DNA of 64,000 bases, from positions 1,984,001 through 2,048,000 of the forward strand of contig OZ219799.1 of the NCBI GenBank assembly GCA_964291275.2, given 5' to 3'. The position numbers were made by a program, and so were the translations under genes. A model generated the notes under the pieces. The model saw only the letters and a program-made list of their open reading frames with translations, had not been told where the DNA came from and did no database searches. Positions 27,937 to 37,105 of the stretch are shown here, piece by piece (within the stretch, counting starts at the first letter, position 1; the number at the start of each line of letters is the position of its first letter). The DNA comes from Bin80 sp964291275 (GTDB lineage Bacteria > Bacteroidota > Rhodothermia > Rhodothermales > Bin80).

Positions 27937-29265
27937 ATGTCACAGAACGGTCAATCGCTTCATTTCGACACACTCCAGGTCCATGCGGGGCAGGAACCGG
28001 ATCCAGCTACCAATGCTCGCGCGGTACCGGTTTATGCTACGACCTCGTACGTCTTCAATGATTCGGATCATGGAGCAGATCTCTTCGCGTTAAAAGAGTT
28101 CGGAAACATCTACACCCGGATTATGAATCCGACCAACGATGTTTTCGAAAAGCGTATTGCGGCGCTTGAAGGTGGTTTGGCAGCTCTGGCTACTTCGAGT
28201 GGACAGGCAGCCCAGTTCCTTGCTCTTGCAACGCTAGCAGAGTCCGGCGAAAATATTGTCTCATCCAGTTATCTGTATGGAGGGACCTACAACCAGTTCA
28301 AGGTCACGCTGCCGAGACTGGGAATCAGTGTTCGGTTCGCAGATGGCGACGACCCTCGATCCATCGAGGCGTTGATCGATGAGCGGACCAAGGCGATCTA
28401 TCTCGAAACTATTGGAAACCCTCGCTTCAATGTGCCAGATTTCGAAGCTATTGCTAAGGTTGCCAAAAGCAATGGCATTCCCCTGGTAGTTGATAACACC
28501 TTTGGTGCGGCAGGTTATTTGTGTCGTCCAATCGATCATGGTGCTGATATCGTAGTTGCCAGTGCCACCAAGTGGATTGGCGGGCATGGTAACACTATTG
28601 GTGGGGTGATCGTTGATGCTGGCACCTTCCCATGGGATAACGGGCGTTTCCCGAGCTTCACTGAGCCATCAGCATCCTATCATGGTCTGAGCTTCTGGGA
28701 TGTTTTCGGTCCTCGTGGAGTTTTGGGAGCAAACCTGGCTTTCATAATCCGTGCCCGCGTCGAGGGACTGCGTGATCTAGGACCGTGCCAGAATCCGTTC
28801 GGCTCCTTCCTATTGCTCCAAGGATTGGAAACTCTGTCGCTGCGTGTACAACGCAGTTGTGACAATGCCTTGGAATTGGCACACTGGTTACTCGAGCGGC
28901 CAGAGGTTTCCTGGGTTAGTTATCCGGGATTGGAGACGCATCCATACCACGAGAATGCACAGCAATACCTGAGGAATGGCTTTGGTCCCGTGCTTTCATT
29001 CGGAGTTGAGGGTGGTTTGGAGGCTGGTCAGAAGTTTGTTAATAGTACAAAGTTGGCAAGTCATCTGGCTAACGTCGGCGATGCCAAAACGCTTGTGATT
29101 CATCCTGCTTCCACGACGCACCAGCAATTGGCGCGTGAGGAACAGGTGTCTGCAGGTGTTACCGAAGATCTGATTCGCGTTTCAGTGGGTATTGAGCATA
29201 TTGACGACATTAAGTCTGATTTTTCTAAGGCCCTGTGTCCTGTTGGCGCGGAAGTTGTAGCATAA
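27937..29265 (+). CDS. metY: O-acetylhomoserine sulfhydrylase (aminocarboxypropyltransferase)
   Basis: 442 residues from the ATG at 27937. It condenses O-acetylhomoserine with sulfide to make homocysteine. This is a fold-type I PLP enzyme of the Cys/Met metabolism family. The N terminus FDTLQVHAGQEPDPATNARA and YTRIMNPTNDVFEKR are typical of MetY rather than MetB, and the PLP lysine sits in SATKWIGGHGNTIGG near 209. The open frame could start at 27892, but that would add 15 unrelated residues; an AGAGG lies 11 bases before 27937. It is under the SAM-I riboswitch and upstream of metX, which makes its substrate. Confidence 0.95.
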   Translation: MSQNGQSLHFDTLQVHAGQEPDPATNARAVPVYATTSYVFNDSDHGADLFALKEFGNIYTRIMNPTNDVFEKRIAALEGGLAALATSSGQAAQFLALATLAESGENIVSSSYLYGGTYNQFKVTLPRLGISVRFADGDDPRSIEALIDERTKAIYLETIGNPRFNVPDFEAIAKVAKSNGIPLVVDNTFGAAGYLCRPIDHGADIVVASATKWIGGHGNTIGGVIVDAGTFPWDNGRFPSFTEPSASYHGLSFWDVFGPRGVLGANLAFIIRARVEGLRDLGPCQNPFGSFLLLQGLETLSLRVQRSCDNALELAHWLLERPEVSWVSYPGLETHPYHENAQQYLRNGFGPVLSFGVEGGLEAGQKFVNSTKLASHLANVGDAKTLVIHPASTTHQQLAREEQVSAGVTEDLIRVSVGIEHIDDIKSDFSKALCPVGAEVVA

Positions 29266-29279
29266 CGATTTTTGATTGG

Positions 29280-29311
29280 GCTGCACACTCGAATATATTC
29301 GGGTGTGCAGC
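29280..29311 (+). repeat. Intercistronic hairpin between metY and metX
   Basis: A near-perfect stem of about 14 pairs (29280-29293 against 29298-29311, one T-G wobble) closes on a four-base loop. No T-run follows, so it is more likely an mRNA-stability or attenuation element than a strong terminator. It lies directly before the metX start and argues against any metX start upstream of 29312. Confidence 0.75.
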
Positions 29312-29323
29312 TTGGTAAATTTG

Positions 29324-30400
29324 ATGCCGAGGATATTGACCATACCGAAACTAGAGCTGTGCAACGGTGCTGTCCTAAGTGAAGTCCCGGTGGGTTATGA
29401 GCGCTGGGGCGAGCTTAATGAGGCCAGAGACAATGTAATCATTGTTGGCCATTCACTGACAAGCACTCCAGATGCTCGTTCATGGTGGCCTAGTTGTATT
29501 GGCCCGGGTAAGGCGCTTGATACGGATAAGTTCTTTGTCATATGTGCCAATGTGATTGGATCTCCTTATGGCACGTTGTCTCCGATCTCGGTCAATCCGG
29601 ATACTGGCAGGATCTACGGAAATATGTTGCCCCAGGCAACGGTGCGGGATACGGTTACGCTGCATAAGGCGTTGTTGGACAGCCTGGGTGTTCGAGGTAT
29701 CGCATTTGCTATTGGCGGAAGTATGGGGGGGATGCAGGTGCTTGAGTGGGCGTATTATGGAGCCGACTATGTACGTGGAATCGTACCCATTGCAGTAGGT
29801 GGACGTCACTCTTCATGGTGCATCGCCTGGAGTGAGGCGCAACGACAGGCTGTTTATGCAGATCCCAAGTGGAAAGGAGGAGTTTATGAGCCGCATAATT
29901 CTCCCAGGGATGGCTTGGCTGCTGCACGTATGATGGCCATGGTATCCTATCGATCGCTGGCATCTTTTGATAGCAGGTTCGGACGTAACCAGAATGGATC
30001 AAACTCCTTCAAGGTTGAAGCTTGGCTCCAGCATCATGGTGATAAAATTGTCAGTCGGTTTGACCCGGCCTGCTATGTTTATCTAACTCGCTTGATGGAT
30101 ACACACGACGTGGCGCAGGGGCGAGGCACTTATGAAGCTGCGCTTTCAGCTATTCTCCAGCCCACGCTGGCCATAGGTGTTCGCTCGGATGTTCTCTACT
30201 TACTGGAAGAGTCAGAAGAACTTGCTCAATACATTCCACATGCAGAATTGGCGATTATGGAGGGCCCGCATGGTCACGACACTTTCCTGCTTGATCAGGA
30301 GGAGTTAAACCAGGTAGTACTACAGTGGCGTCGGCGTGAGATTGATCCGTTAATCGACTCGGTTACTGGAAAAAGGCGGGTGCTCAGTGCATGTGGGTAA
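29324..30400 (+). CDS. metX: Homoserine O-acetyltransferase
   Basis: 358 residues from the ATG at 29324. It activates homoserine with acetyl-CoA, giving the substrate of MetY. It is an alpha/beta-hydrolase-fold enzyme: nucleophile Ser in AIGGSMGGMQVLEW near 132, Asp in GVRSDVLY, and His in GPHGHDTFLLD. An in-frame start at 29276 is unlikely because the intervening DNA forms the hairpin at 29280-29311. Together with metY it supplies direct sulfhydrylation of homoserine. The oxyanion region and the metX-type NVIGSPYGTLSP segment are intact. Confidence 0.93.
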   Translation: MPRILTIPKLELCNGAVLSEVPVGYERWGELNEARDNVIIVGHSLTSTPDARSWWPSCIGPGKALDTDKFFVICANVIGSPYGTLSPISVNPDTGRIYGNMLPQATVRDTVTLHKALLDSLGVRGIAFAIGGSMGGMQVLEWAYYGADYVRGIVPIAVGGRHSSWCIAWSEAQRQAVYADPKWKGGVYEPHNSPRDGLAAARMMAMVSYRSLASFDSRFGRNQNGSNSFKVEAWLQHHGDKIVSRFDPACYVYLTRLMDTHDVAQGRGTYEAALSAILQPTLAIGVRSDVLYLLEESEELAQYIPHAELAIMEGPHGHDTFLLDQEELNQVVLQWRRREIDPLIDSVTGKRRVLSACG

Positions 30401-30794
30401 TATGCACTTATGCGTTTTGCGGATAGCTACAAGATGGCTAGATGTTTGTGCAGGAGCACTTGCTCTCTAGTGAGCCCATGTTGTTGAATGAGATATCTAC
30501 AAGCCAGATGTCTGTGGGATAGGGTGCCGGTAGAATCGCCTGTAGCGTCTGGGATACTCGAAACAGCGTCTTCTCTTGTCTCAAAAAACAGAGACATTCA
30601 TTATGGTCAGGCCAGAAGTGTGTGACATCAGCTTGCTACATCGGGCGACCGGATGGCCGATCTGTTCAAAAGGCTCCATGGATCCGGCACGAAGCAGATG
30701 ACGTGGTCTTTTGCATTATCTCCCGTCAGGTGACACAATTGTAATCAGTGGTCGTAGTATGCCCGCTTATATAATGGTTGGTAAGAACTAAACG
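30401..30794. other. Intergenic region, nothing recognised
   Basis: 394 bases between metX and asd with stops in all frames and no recognisable protein or RNA. One weak hairpin (TGTCTC near 30577 with GAGACA) is visible. It should hold the asd promoter. Confidence 0.4.
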
Positions 30795-31886
30795 ATGACC
30801 AAGCTTAGAGTGGGAGTTATTGGAGCTACGGGTGCCGTTGGGCAGAAATTCGTTGAGTTGCTTGAAGGTCATCCCTGGTTCGAAATCACAGCTTTAGCTG
30901 CGTCTGACAGATCGGCTGGACATCGATACAGTGAGGCCGTCAACTGGATTGGCAGCGCACCAATACCGTCCTCCATCGCCTCTATGGAGGTTGTGTCACT
31001 GAACACCGAGTTGCCATGTGATTTTGTATTCTCGGGGTTGCACGCTTCAGTGGCTGATCATGCAGAGCCCAGACTGGCCAGCGAAGGGTATCCGGTGATC
31101 TCTAATGCAAAAAGCTTCAGGATGCACAAGGATGTGCCCCTTCTGATCCCCGAAATCAATCCAGATCACACTGCACTGATAGAAAATCAGGATTGGGGGC
31201 GAGGGGGATACATAGTCACCAATCCCAACTGTTCTACAGTCGGTCTGACGTGTGCGCTCAAACCACTTCATGATGCGTTTGGCTTGGAGGCGGTTCAGGT
31301 AACGACGCTGCAGGCCCTTTCCGGTGCTGGGTATCCGGGGGTCCCATCCCTAGATGCACTGGCCAATGTTGTGCCTTTTATTGGTGGAGAAGAGGATAAG
31401 TTGGTTCACGAGCCGAATAAACTCTTGGGGAGATTGGTGGATGGTGCAATTCAAACTGAGGCCATTACTATTAGTGCACAGTGTAATCGTGTTCCAATTC
31501 TCGAGGGACACTTGGAGTGTGTTTCCGTCAAATTGGGATCGTGTGTGAGTTCGGACGAGGTGTGTAATGCATTCAAATCCTATGTAAGTCCAATCCGAAC
31601 CCTGGAACTACCCACTGAACCTGACAATTTTCTGCATGTGTTTGAGGATGAGCGATTTCCGCAGCCGAGGCGTCATTCAGAGCTTGGGGGCGGCATGACA
31701 GTCAGCATTGGAAGGATTCGTCCGTGTGAGGTTCTTGATCACAAGTTTGTGGTTCTCTCTCACAATACGGTTCGTGGGGCTGCAGGTGGCGCCGTCCTCA
31801 ATGCGGAACTGCTTCTTAAGCAGGGATTATTGCAACCGCGAAAGGCGCATATTCCGCAGAACATCGGAACAGCTGAAGGTTCGTAG
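30795..31886 (+). CDS. asd: Aspartate-semialdehyde dehydrogenase (archaeal/fungal type)
   Basis: 363 residues. It reduces aspartyl phosphate to aspartate semialdehyde, the branch point to lysine/diaminopimelate, threonine and methionine. The NADP-binding GVIGATGAVGQKFVELL is at residues 6-22, the active-site cysteine lies in TNPNCSTVGL near 143-152, and the late HSELGGGMTVSIGR segment is typical of the archaeal/fungal subfamily rather than the E. coli type. It follows metX by 394 bases and serves the same pathway, but probably from its own promoter. Confidence 0.93.
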   Translation: MTKLRVGVIGATGAVGQKFVELLEGHPWFEITALAASDRSAGHRYSEAVNWIGSAPIPSSIASMEVVSLNTELPCDFVFSGLHASVADHAEPRLASEGYPVISNAKSFRMHKDVPLLIPEINPDHTALIENQDWGRGGYIVTNPNCSTVGLTCALKPLHDAFGLEAVQVTTLQALSGAGYPGVPSLDALANVVPFIGGEEDKLVHEPNKLLGRLVDGAIQTEAITISAQCNRVPILEGHLECVSVKLGSCVSSDEVCNAFKSYVSPIRTLELPTEPDNFLHVFEDERFPQPRRHSELGGGMTVSIGRIRPCEVLDHKFVVLSHNTVRGAAGGAVLNAELLLKQGLLQPRKAHIPQNIGTAEGS

Positions 31887-31912
31887 AAGTACTACGCAAT
31901 TGCATTCTTATC

Positions 31913-31985
31913 GCGGGAATAGCTCAGTTGGTAGAGCATCTGCTTGCCATGCAGAAGGTCGCGAGTTCGAGTCTCGTTTCCCGCT
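31913..31985 (+). tRNA. tRNA-Gly (anticodon GCC)
   Basis: A complete cloverleaf. The seven-pair acceptor stem is GCGGGAA (31913-31919) with TTCCCGC (31978-31984). The D arm contains AGTTGGTAGAGC. The anticodon stem-loop TCTGC-TTGCCAT-GCAGA has anticodon GCC at 31946-31948. The T arm contains GTTCGAG. No CCA is encoded. It lies between asd and lptC, on the same strand as both. Confidence 0.97.
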
Positions 31986-32045
31986 CAACACACATCTCGG
32001 CGCATACTATATCCTTGGTCTTTGATTTCGCCGACACAGAATTTC

Positions 32046-32636
32046 ATGTTTCCGCCCAGCACAGATTCTCCAATCTCAGGGTTGTTATGGGCGGTCGTTT
32101 TGCTGGCATTGATTCCTGTTTCCTGCACATACCAAGATGCTTCTGAGATTCCGGCGCAGCTTCCACCTGGTCCTTCTCAGGAAAGCTGGAATGTTAGAAC
32201 TGTAATCTCACAGGCAGATTCAGAGGCTGACACAAGTCATACAAGATTGGTAATTACGGCAGACTATGTAGAATGGGTTGAAGAGGAAGATAATCTCATC
32301 CAGCTTCTGCAAGGTATAGACAATAAGGTTGATGTCGAAATCCATGACTCCTCCGGAGCAATCTCGGCCATGCTTGAGGCGTATCGTGTGTCGTACTACG
32401 AGTCAGAAACGCGCTTTGTCGCTGAAGGTGAGGTGGTTATACAAACAAGCGACGATCGAACGCTCGTATCCGAGTGGATCGAATGGGAGGAGGCTGATCG
32501 GTTGCTTCGCACGGATCGATTCGTTCAGATTACCACATCTGATGAAGTGGTTTCGGGGACGGGCCTTGAAGCTGCGGAGGACCTATCTTCTTATCAGATC
32601 GGTCGGTTTAGGGCTGAAGTTGTGCTTGACCAATGA
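32046..32636 (+). CDS. lptC: LptC-like lipopolysaccharide-export protein
   Basis: 196 residues from the ATG at 32046. The frame is open further upstream but would run through the tRNA. A hydrophobic N terminus (LLWAVVLLALIPVSC) may be a membrane anchor or lipobox. The rest resembles the LptC/DUF1239 beta-jellyroll (VEIHDSSGAISAMLEAYRVS, FVAEGEVVIQTSDDRTLVSE). LptC receives lipopolysaccharide from the inner-membrane ABC transporter and passes it to LptA-type proteins. Its stop overlaps the ostA-like start (ATGA), and lptB follows, which supports the call despite low sequence conservation. Confidence 0.8.
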   Translation: MFPPSTDSPISGLLWAVVLLALIPVSCTYQDASEIPAQLPPGPSQESWNVRTVISQADSEADTSHTRLVITADYVEWVEEEDNLIQLLQGIDNKVDVEIHDSSGAISAMLEAYRVSYYESETRFVAEGEVVIQTSDDRTLVSEWIEWEEADRLLRTDRFVQITTSDEVVSGTGLEAAEDLSSYQIGRFRAEVVLDQ

Positions 32637-34033
32637 GGTGTATTACGCTGTGGCTGCTGGTAGTGCTGCTAATGCCGAAAGGCAATCACTACAAGTACGA
32701 ACGTGTCCTTTTCATTCATGCGGATACGGATTCTGTAGTCGTGGAGGGAGATCTGTTGACAGGTCGACAGGAGGGGGAGGAGTTTGTGCAGTATATCGAC
32801 GGGAATGTGCGGGTAATCCTAGACGGAACGAAGGTGACAGCGGATCGAGCTATCCGAAACGTAACCCGGCGTACAATTACCTTTATGGGCAATGCCATAC
32901 TGATTGACGATGGTGACACATTAAGAACAGACTCACTGCACTATGAAGAAGAGTTGAAAGTAGGCTATGCTGTAGGCAATGTCCAGTTATCCGATGGAGA
33001 AGTTGTTGCTCTGGCGCCTGTGGGTATCCATTACGTTGAAGAGCGGCGTGCAGTATTCCCGCAGGGGCTTTTGCTGGAGGATTCTGTCTCCGTTCTGACA
33101 GGAGAAGCCGGCGTCTATCGGATTGAGGATAAGGTGGCTGATCTCATAGGTAATGTTACAATGGAATCGGAGGATGCAGAACTAACTTCTGATTCACTTA
33201 CCCATTACAGAGATTTTGCAATATCACTTGCTCGAGGATCGGTATTGTATTTGACTGCATCAGAGGGAGATTCGACCTGGATTGCGGGCGAACGGGTCGA
33301 ACGAAATGCCGAAGACTCACTCAGCATTGTTCGTGGCAATCCACTACTTGTACACCTCGTAAGTGACTCACTCTCTGTGGATACTCTTATAGTCGGGGCA
33401 GGGACCTTCCGTATACAGGAGAGGCAGGAAGGATCCAGGCTTGAGGCGATGAGTGATGTTCGTGTCTGGAAAACCTCTTTTGCAGCTCGTGCGGACTCGA
33501 TGGTTTACGACCGATCAGAAAATGGTCGGCATGAATCCACTTGGTTTTACGGCCAGCCGTTTATATGGATTGATAATATTCAGCTTACTGGCGATACGGT
33601 TAGAGTAGTTCTGACAGAAGGTACAATTGACTCCTTGTTTATTCTAGGGAATGCTTTTGTTGCCAAGGAGGACAGCTCAACGGAGCGGATCAATCAGGTT
33701 CGCGGGAAAGGTCTTGTTGGGACATTTCAGGGTGACTCTGTGCGCGTTTTTAGGCTTGGTCCGAATGCAGAGGCTATTTATTTCAGCAAGGATGAAGACG
33801 GTGAGTTTAATGGAGCCCTGGAGGCATCGGGAGATGAAATTCGCGTGCAATTTGAGGGAGATTCACTCCGCAGGATGAAGTTCAGTACGGATGTGCAGGG
33901 GGGACGATACCCGGAGTCCGATTTGCCCGACACACTTGTGCTTGATGGTTTGAAGTGGGAACCCACCCTCAAACTCATGAGTGAACGGCTTCTGAGCAAT
34001 CCTTTACTGAGCGCGTTGCCATGGAATCGCTAA
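32633..34033 (+). CDS. OstA-like (LptA/LptD N-terminal-type) periplasmic protein
   Basis: 466 residues with an N-terminal signal-like stretch. The protein consists of repeated OstA-type beta strands, seen as recurring units such as VEGDLLTGRQ, YIDGNVRVILDGTKVTADRA, MGNAILIDDGDTLRTDSL and ARADSMVYDRSENGR. In Bacteroidota such proteins form or extend the periplasmic bridge carrying lipopolysaccharide to LptD. It overlaps lptC by four bases and lptB by 13 bases, so lptC-ostA-lptB is one operon. No lptD or lptFG is visible here. Confidence 0.85.
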   Translation: MRCITLWLLVVLLMPKGNHYKYERVLFIHADTDSVVVEGDLLTGRQEGEEFVQYIDGNVRVILDGTKVTADRAIRNVTRRTITFMGNAILIDDGDTLRTDSLHYEEELKVGYAVGNVQLSDGEVVALAPVGIHYVEERRAVFPQGLLLEDSVSVLTGEAGVYRIEDKVADLIGNVTMESEDAELTSDSLTHYRDFAISLARGSVLYLTASEGDSTWIAGERVERNAEDSLSIVRGNPLLVHLVSDSLSVDTLIVGAGTFRIQERQEGSRLEAMSDVRVWKTSFAARADSMVYDRSENGRHESTWFYGQPFIWIDNIQLTGDTVRVVLTEGTIDSLFILGNAFVAKEDSSTERINQVRGKGLVGTFQGDSVRVFRLGPNAEAIYFSKDEDGEFNGALEASGDEIRVQFEGDSLRRMKFSTDVQGGRYPESDLPDTLVLDGLKWEPTLKLMSERLLSNPLLSALPWNR

Positions 34034-34761
34034 AATTGCGAGCAGAAGGATTGACCAAACGCTTCAAGAAGCGCACGGTCGTGGACGATGTTTCGCTCGA
34101 GGTACAGCGCGGTGAAGTTGTTGGTTTGCTCGGTTCAAACGGAGCTGGCAAGTCAACATCCTTTCATATGATCGTGGGCCTTGAGCGCCCCAACCGAGGA
34201 CAAATATATCTGGGTGATAGGGATATTACAGACTTACCGATGTACAGGCGGGCGCGTCTTGGGCTGGGTTACCTCGCACAGGAGACGAGTGTATTTCAGC
34301 AATTGACTGTAGAGCAAAATCTTCACGCTGTACTGGAGTTTCAAAAACTGTCCAGGCCGGAGCGCAATGAACGGGTAGATAGATTGATCAATCAGTTTGG
34401 TTTGGACACTGTAAGAAAAGCCAAAGCCTATACGCTCTCTGGCGGAGAGCGTCGTCGAACTGAGATCGCTCGCTCAATGGCGCTTGAACCCAGTTTTTTC
34501 TTACTGGATGAACCGTTTGCCGGGGTAGACCCGATCACGGTCGAGTATATACAGGGTATTGTACGCCAGTTGGCGGGTTTGGGTATTGGAGTACTGATCA
34601 CCGACCATAATGTCCACGAAACCCTGGCCATTACTGATCGGGCGTACTTACTTTTTGACGGTAAGATTATGAAATCTGGAACGGCGGAGCAATTGGCATT
34701 CGATCCTGAGGTACGCAAGCATTATCTAGGTGAAAAATTTACGCTTGAGCGCTATCACTGA
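34021..34761 (+). CDS. lptB: Lipopolysaccharide-export ABC transporter ATPase
   Basis: 246 residues, cytoplasmic. It hydrolyses ATP to drive lipopolysaccharide extraction by LptFG. Walker A is GSNGAGKST near 39-47, the Q-loop lies in YLAQETSVF, the signature is LSGGERRR, Walker B is FFLLDEPFAGVDP near 159 and the switch His lies in TDHNVHE. YLAQETSVFQQLTVEQNL is characteristic of LptB. The start lies inside the ostA-like gene (13-base overlap). Confidence 0.96.
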   Translation: MESLKLRAEGLTKRFKKRTVVDDVSLEVQRGEVVGLLGSNGAGKSTSFHMIVGLERPNRGQIYLGDRDITDLPMYRRARLGLGYLAQETSVFQQLTVEQNLHAVLEFQKLSRPERNERVDRLINQFGLDTVRKAKAYTLSGGERRRTEIARSMALEPSFFLLDEPFAGVDPITVEYIQGIVRQLAGLGIGVLITDHNVHETLAITDRAYLLFDGKIMKSGTAEQLAFDPEVRKHYLGEKFTLERYH

Positions 34762-34812
34762 ACGCCCGGGAAGTGTTGAAGTAAAAACTCAAGGTGTAAT
34801 CCCAGTGATGTG

Positions 34813-35859
34813 ATGGTTGTCATTATGAAAAGTGGTGCCTCGCAAGAGGAGATCGAGGCTGTCATTGCGAATTTGAGCGCGTTTGGCTTCGACATTCATC
34901 GCTCTAGTGGAGTTAACCAGACCGTTTTGGGTGCTATTGGAGTCAAGCCGGGGTTTGATCATCGCATTATTCGGGGGCTCAAAGGCGTTGCAGATGTTAA
35001 GCGCGTGACGGAATCCTACAAGTTAGCCAGCCGCGCAGGGCGTGATGTGTCGACGGTAGTCGAGATAGGGGGGGTGAGTATTGGTGGACGCTCAATCACC
35101 GTTATGGCCGGGCCCTGTAGCGTAGAAAGCGAGGAGCAGATAACAGAAACGACAGCATATGTTGCTTCCCACGGAGCATCACTGTTCCGGGGAAATATTC
35201 TGAAACCACGCACATCCTTTTATGAGTTTTATGGGCTGGAAGAAGGTAGACTGGAATTAATCCGTCAGGCGGCAGATAGTAGTGATTTGAAGGTTGCGAT
35301 TGAGATTACAGATGTTGCCCGTTTGGGCATGATGTCGGAATATGCGGACATCCTGCAGGTGGGGGCACGTAACATGCAGAATTTTGAGCTGCTTCGGGCA
35401 CTTGGCGCGTCGAATAAGCCGATCTTACTAGAGCGTGGCCTGGCTGCCACAATAGAAGAGTGGCTTATGGCGGCAGAATATGTCATGAGGTGTGGGAACA
35501 CACAGATCATTTTGTGTGAGTGTGGTATTCGGACATTTGAGTCAGCGACACGCTATACACTGGATTTATCAGCAGTGTCCGTTGTTAAAGCAAAGAGCCA
35601 TCTGCCTGTTTTTGTTGATCCATGCAGAAGTACAGGTATGCGGAATCATATTATCCCACTGGCTCGAGCAGCCATTGCAGCGGGTGCTGACGGGATCATG
35701 GTAGATGTGCATCACGATCCGGCTAACGCATCTGGTGTCGGGTTGAGTGCACTTAATTTTGATCAGTTCACTGAACTGATCATCCAGGTTCGGGATGTCG
35801 CAAAAGCTGTTGGTCGTAGTTTAAGTGCGGTAGGGACGACAAACAGGCTGCATCAGTAG
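34813..35859 (+). CDS. DAHP-synthase-like protein with an altered metal/PEP site
   Basis: 348 residues colinear with Thermotoga-type 3-deoxy-7-phosphoheptulonate synthase: a ferredoxin-like ACT-type regulatory domain (1-70) and a TIM barrel with GPCSVES, LKPRTS, GARNMQNF and GIRTFE. By family knowledge the metal is held by Cys102, His272, Glu298 and Asp309 in the Thermotoga enzyme. At the same positions this protein has Cys102 but Arg272 (DPCR for DPSH), Asp298 (VDVH for VEVH) and Val309. Two further conserved residues, usually Lys (LLKRG) and Arg (CERG), are Glu207 and Cys237. Canonical DAHP synthesis is therefore doubtful; it may be a repurposed enzyme or a regulator. A GTG at 34810 is an alternative start. 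It lies between lptB and prfA, 51 bases after lptB. Confidence 0.8.
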   Translation: MVVIMKSGASQEEIEAVIANLSAFGFDIHRSSGVNQTVLGAIGVKPGFDHRIIRGLKGVADVKRVTESYKLASRAGRDVSTVVEIGGVSIGGRSITVMAGPCSVESEEQITETTAYVASHGASLFRGNILKPRTSFYEFYGLEEGRLELIRQAADSSDLKVAIEITDVARLGMMSEYADILQVGARNMQNFELLRALGASNKPILLERGLAATIEEWLMAAEYVMRCGNTQIILCECGIRTFESATRYTLDLSAVSVVKAKSHLPVFVDPCRSTGMRNHIIPLARAAIAAGADGIMVDVHHDPANASGVGLSALNFDQFTELIIQVRDVAKAVGRSLSAVGTTNRLHQ

Positions 35860-35925
35860 TGCATATTGTATCTACTGTCTGCAGTACATGGGTTTCGTGG
35901 GTAAATCAGCAGCCGAGGAAATGGG

Positions 35926-37002
35926 ATGATTGATTTAAAAAAAAGAAAGGAGATAAAGGAGCGCTTCCAGTCGCTCACTGATCTTATTGCGGATCCCGAA
36001 ACGGCGGCAGATCCCAAGCGCATGGCCACTCTGGGGCCTGAGCACAGGGAGTTGTCGGAGGTAGTGGAGGCAATCCAAAAGTATGAAACCACACTCTCAG
36101 AGGTGGAAGAGATGCAGGAGTTGATTTATGCGGAGGAGGATGCAGAGTTGGTGGCACTGGCGCGTGAGGAATTGGATGTGCTGACATCCCGGCTTCCGAA
36201 AATGGAGGAGGCGCTGCATCAGGCACTTATTCCAAAGAATCCTACCGATGCCCGAGACGCGATTGTGGAAATTCGTGCAGGTACGGGTGGTGATGAGGCT
36301 GCGCTTTTTGCAGCCGATCTGTTCAGACTCTATGAGCGCTATGCCGCTCGCAAGGGATGGAAGATTTCGGTCATGAACAGTTCTGGAGGCACGCTGGGTG
36401 GATTCAAGGAGGTCGTATTCGGTGTGAGCGGGAAAAACGTTTTCGGCAATCTCAAATATGAAAATGGGGTTCACCGTGTTCAGAGGGTACCTCAAACCGA
36501 GTCCAGTGGGAGGGTACACACGTCAGCCGCGAGTGTGGCTGTATTGCCGGAAGCAACAGATATCGAGGTTAAAATCGAATCTAATCACCTGAAGATTGAT
36601 GTTTATCGTTCCAGTGGTCCAGGTGGCCAGAGCGTGAATACGACCGACTCTGCGGTTCGGATTACACACATTCCAACCGGGTTGGTGGTTACGTGTCAAG
36701 ACGAGAAGAGTCAACACAAGAACAAGGACAAGGCAATGCGTGTTCTTCGTTCACGCCTATACGAACAGAAACTTAGTGAAGTTAACGCGGAGCGGGATGC
36801 AGTTCGGAGAAAAGCAGTTGGATCTGGGGATCGTTCCGTCAAGATTCGGACCTACAATTTTCCACAGGATCGTGTGACGGATCACCGTCTGGAAGGGAGC
36901 CATAAGAATCATCCGTTACGCAAGGTGATCGAAGGTGAGCTTCATGAGCTAGTTGATGCTTTGCGGGCGGCAGATCATGTGGATCGTATGGCAAATGCCT
37001 GA
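35926..37002 (+). CDS. prfA: Peptide chain release factor 1
   Basis: 358 residues. It recognises UAA and UAG stops and triggers peptide release. The catalytic GGQ is in SSGPGGQSVNTTDSA near 228-242. The stop-codon recognition region reads RVPQTESSGRVHTSAA, with PQT where E. coli RF1 has PAT; RF2 would have SPF here. The N-terminal coiled region and C-terminal domain are complete. The gene leads into the ribosomal-protein genes. Confidence 0.96.
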   Translation: MIDLKKRKEIKERFQSLTDLIADPETAADPKRMATLGPEHRELSEVVEAIQKYETTLSEVEEMQELIYAEEDAELVALAREELDVLTSRLPKMEEALHQALIPKNPTDARDAIVEIRAGTGGDEAALFAADLFRLYERYAARKGWKISVMNSSGGTLGGFKEVVFGVSGKNVFGNLKYENGVHRVQRVPQTESSGRVHTSAASVAVLPEATDIEVKIESNHLKIDVYRSSGPGGQSVNTTDSAVRITHIPTGLVVTCQDEKSQHKNKDKAMRVLRSRLYEQKLSEVNAERDAVRRKAVGSGDRSVKIRTYNFPQDRVTDHRLEGSHKNHPLRKVIEGELHELVDALRAADHVDRMANA

Positions 37003-37027
37003 TGGAACCCTCTGATTGATCAGGCAT
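36995..37027 (+). terminator. Inverted repeat spanning the prfA stop
   Basis: Nine-base perfect arms (36995-37003 and 37019-37027, ATGCCTGAT and its complement) enclose a 15-base loop and overlap the prfA stop codon. There is no T-run, so it is a weak terminator or processing-hairpin candidate before the ribosomal-protein genes. Confidence 0.35.
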
Positions 37028-37105
37028 AGAATCGGTCCTTACCCTGCTCCTGCGAAACACAGGGGCATGACCAATCAATAATCTAGTCATTCCGTAGGGA
37101 TAAGT

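Noticed and set aside
31944..32045. Upstream extension of the lptC frame
   Set aside because: Would translate through the 3' half of tRNA-Gly; the ATG at 32046 leads into a membrane/lipoprotein signal.
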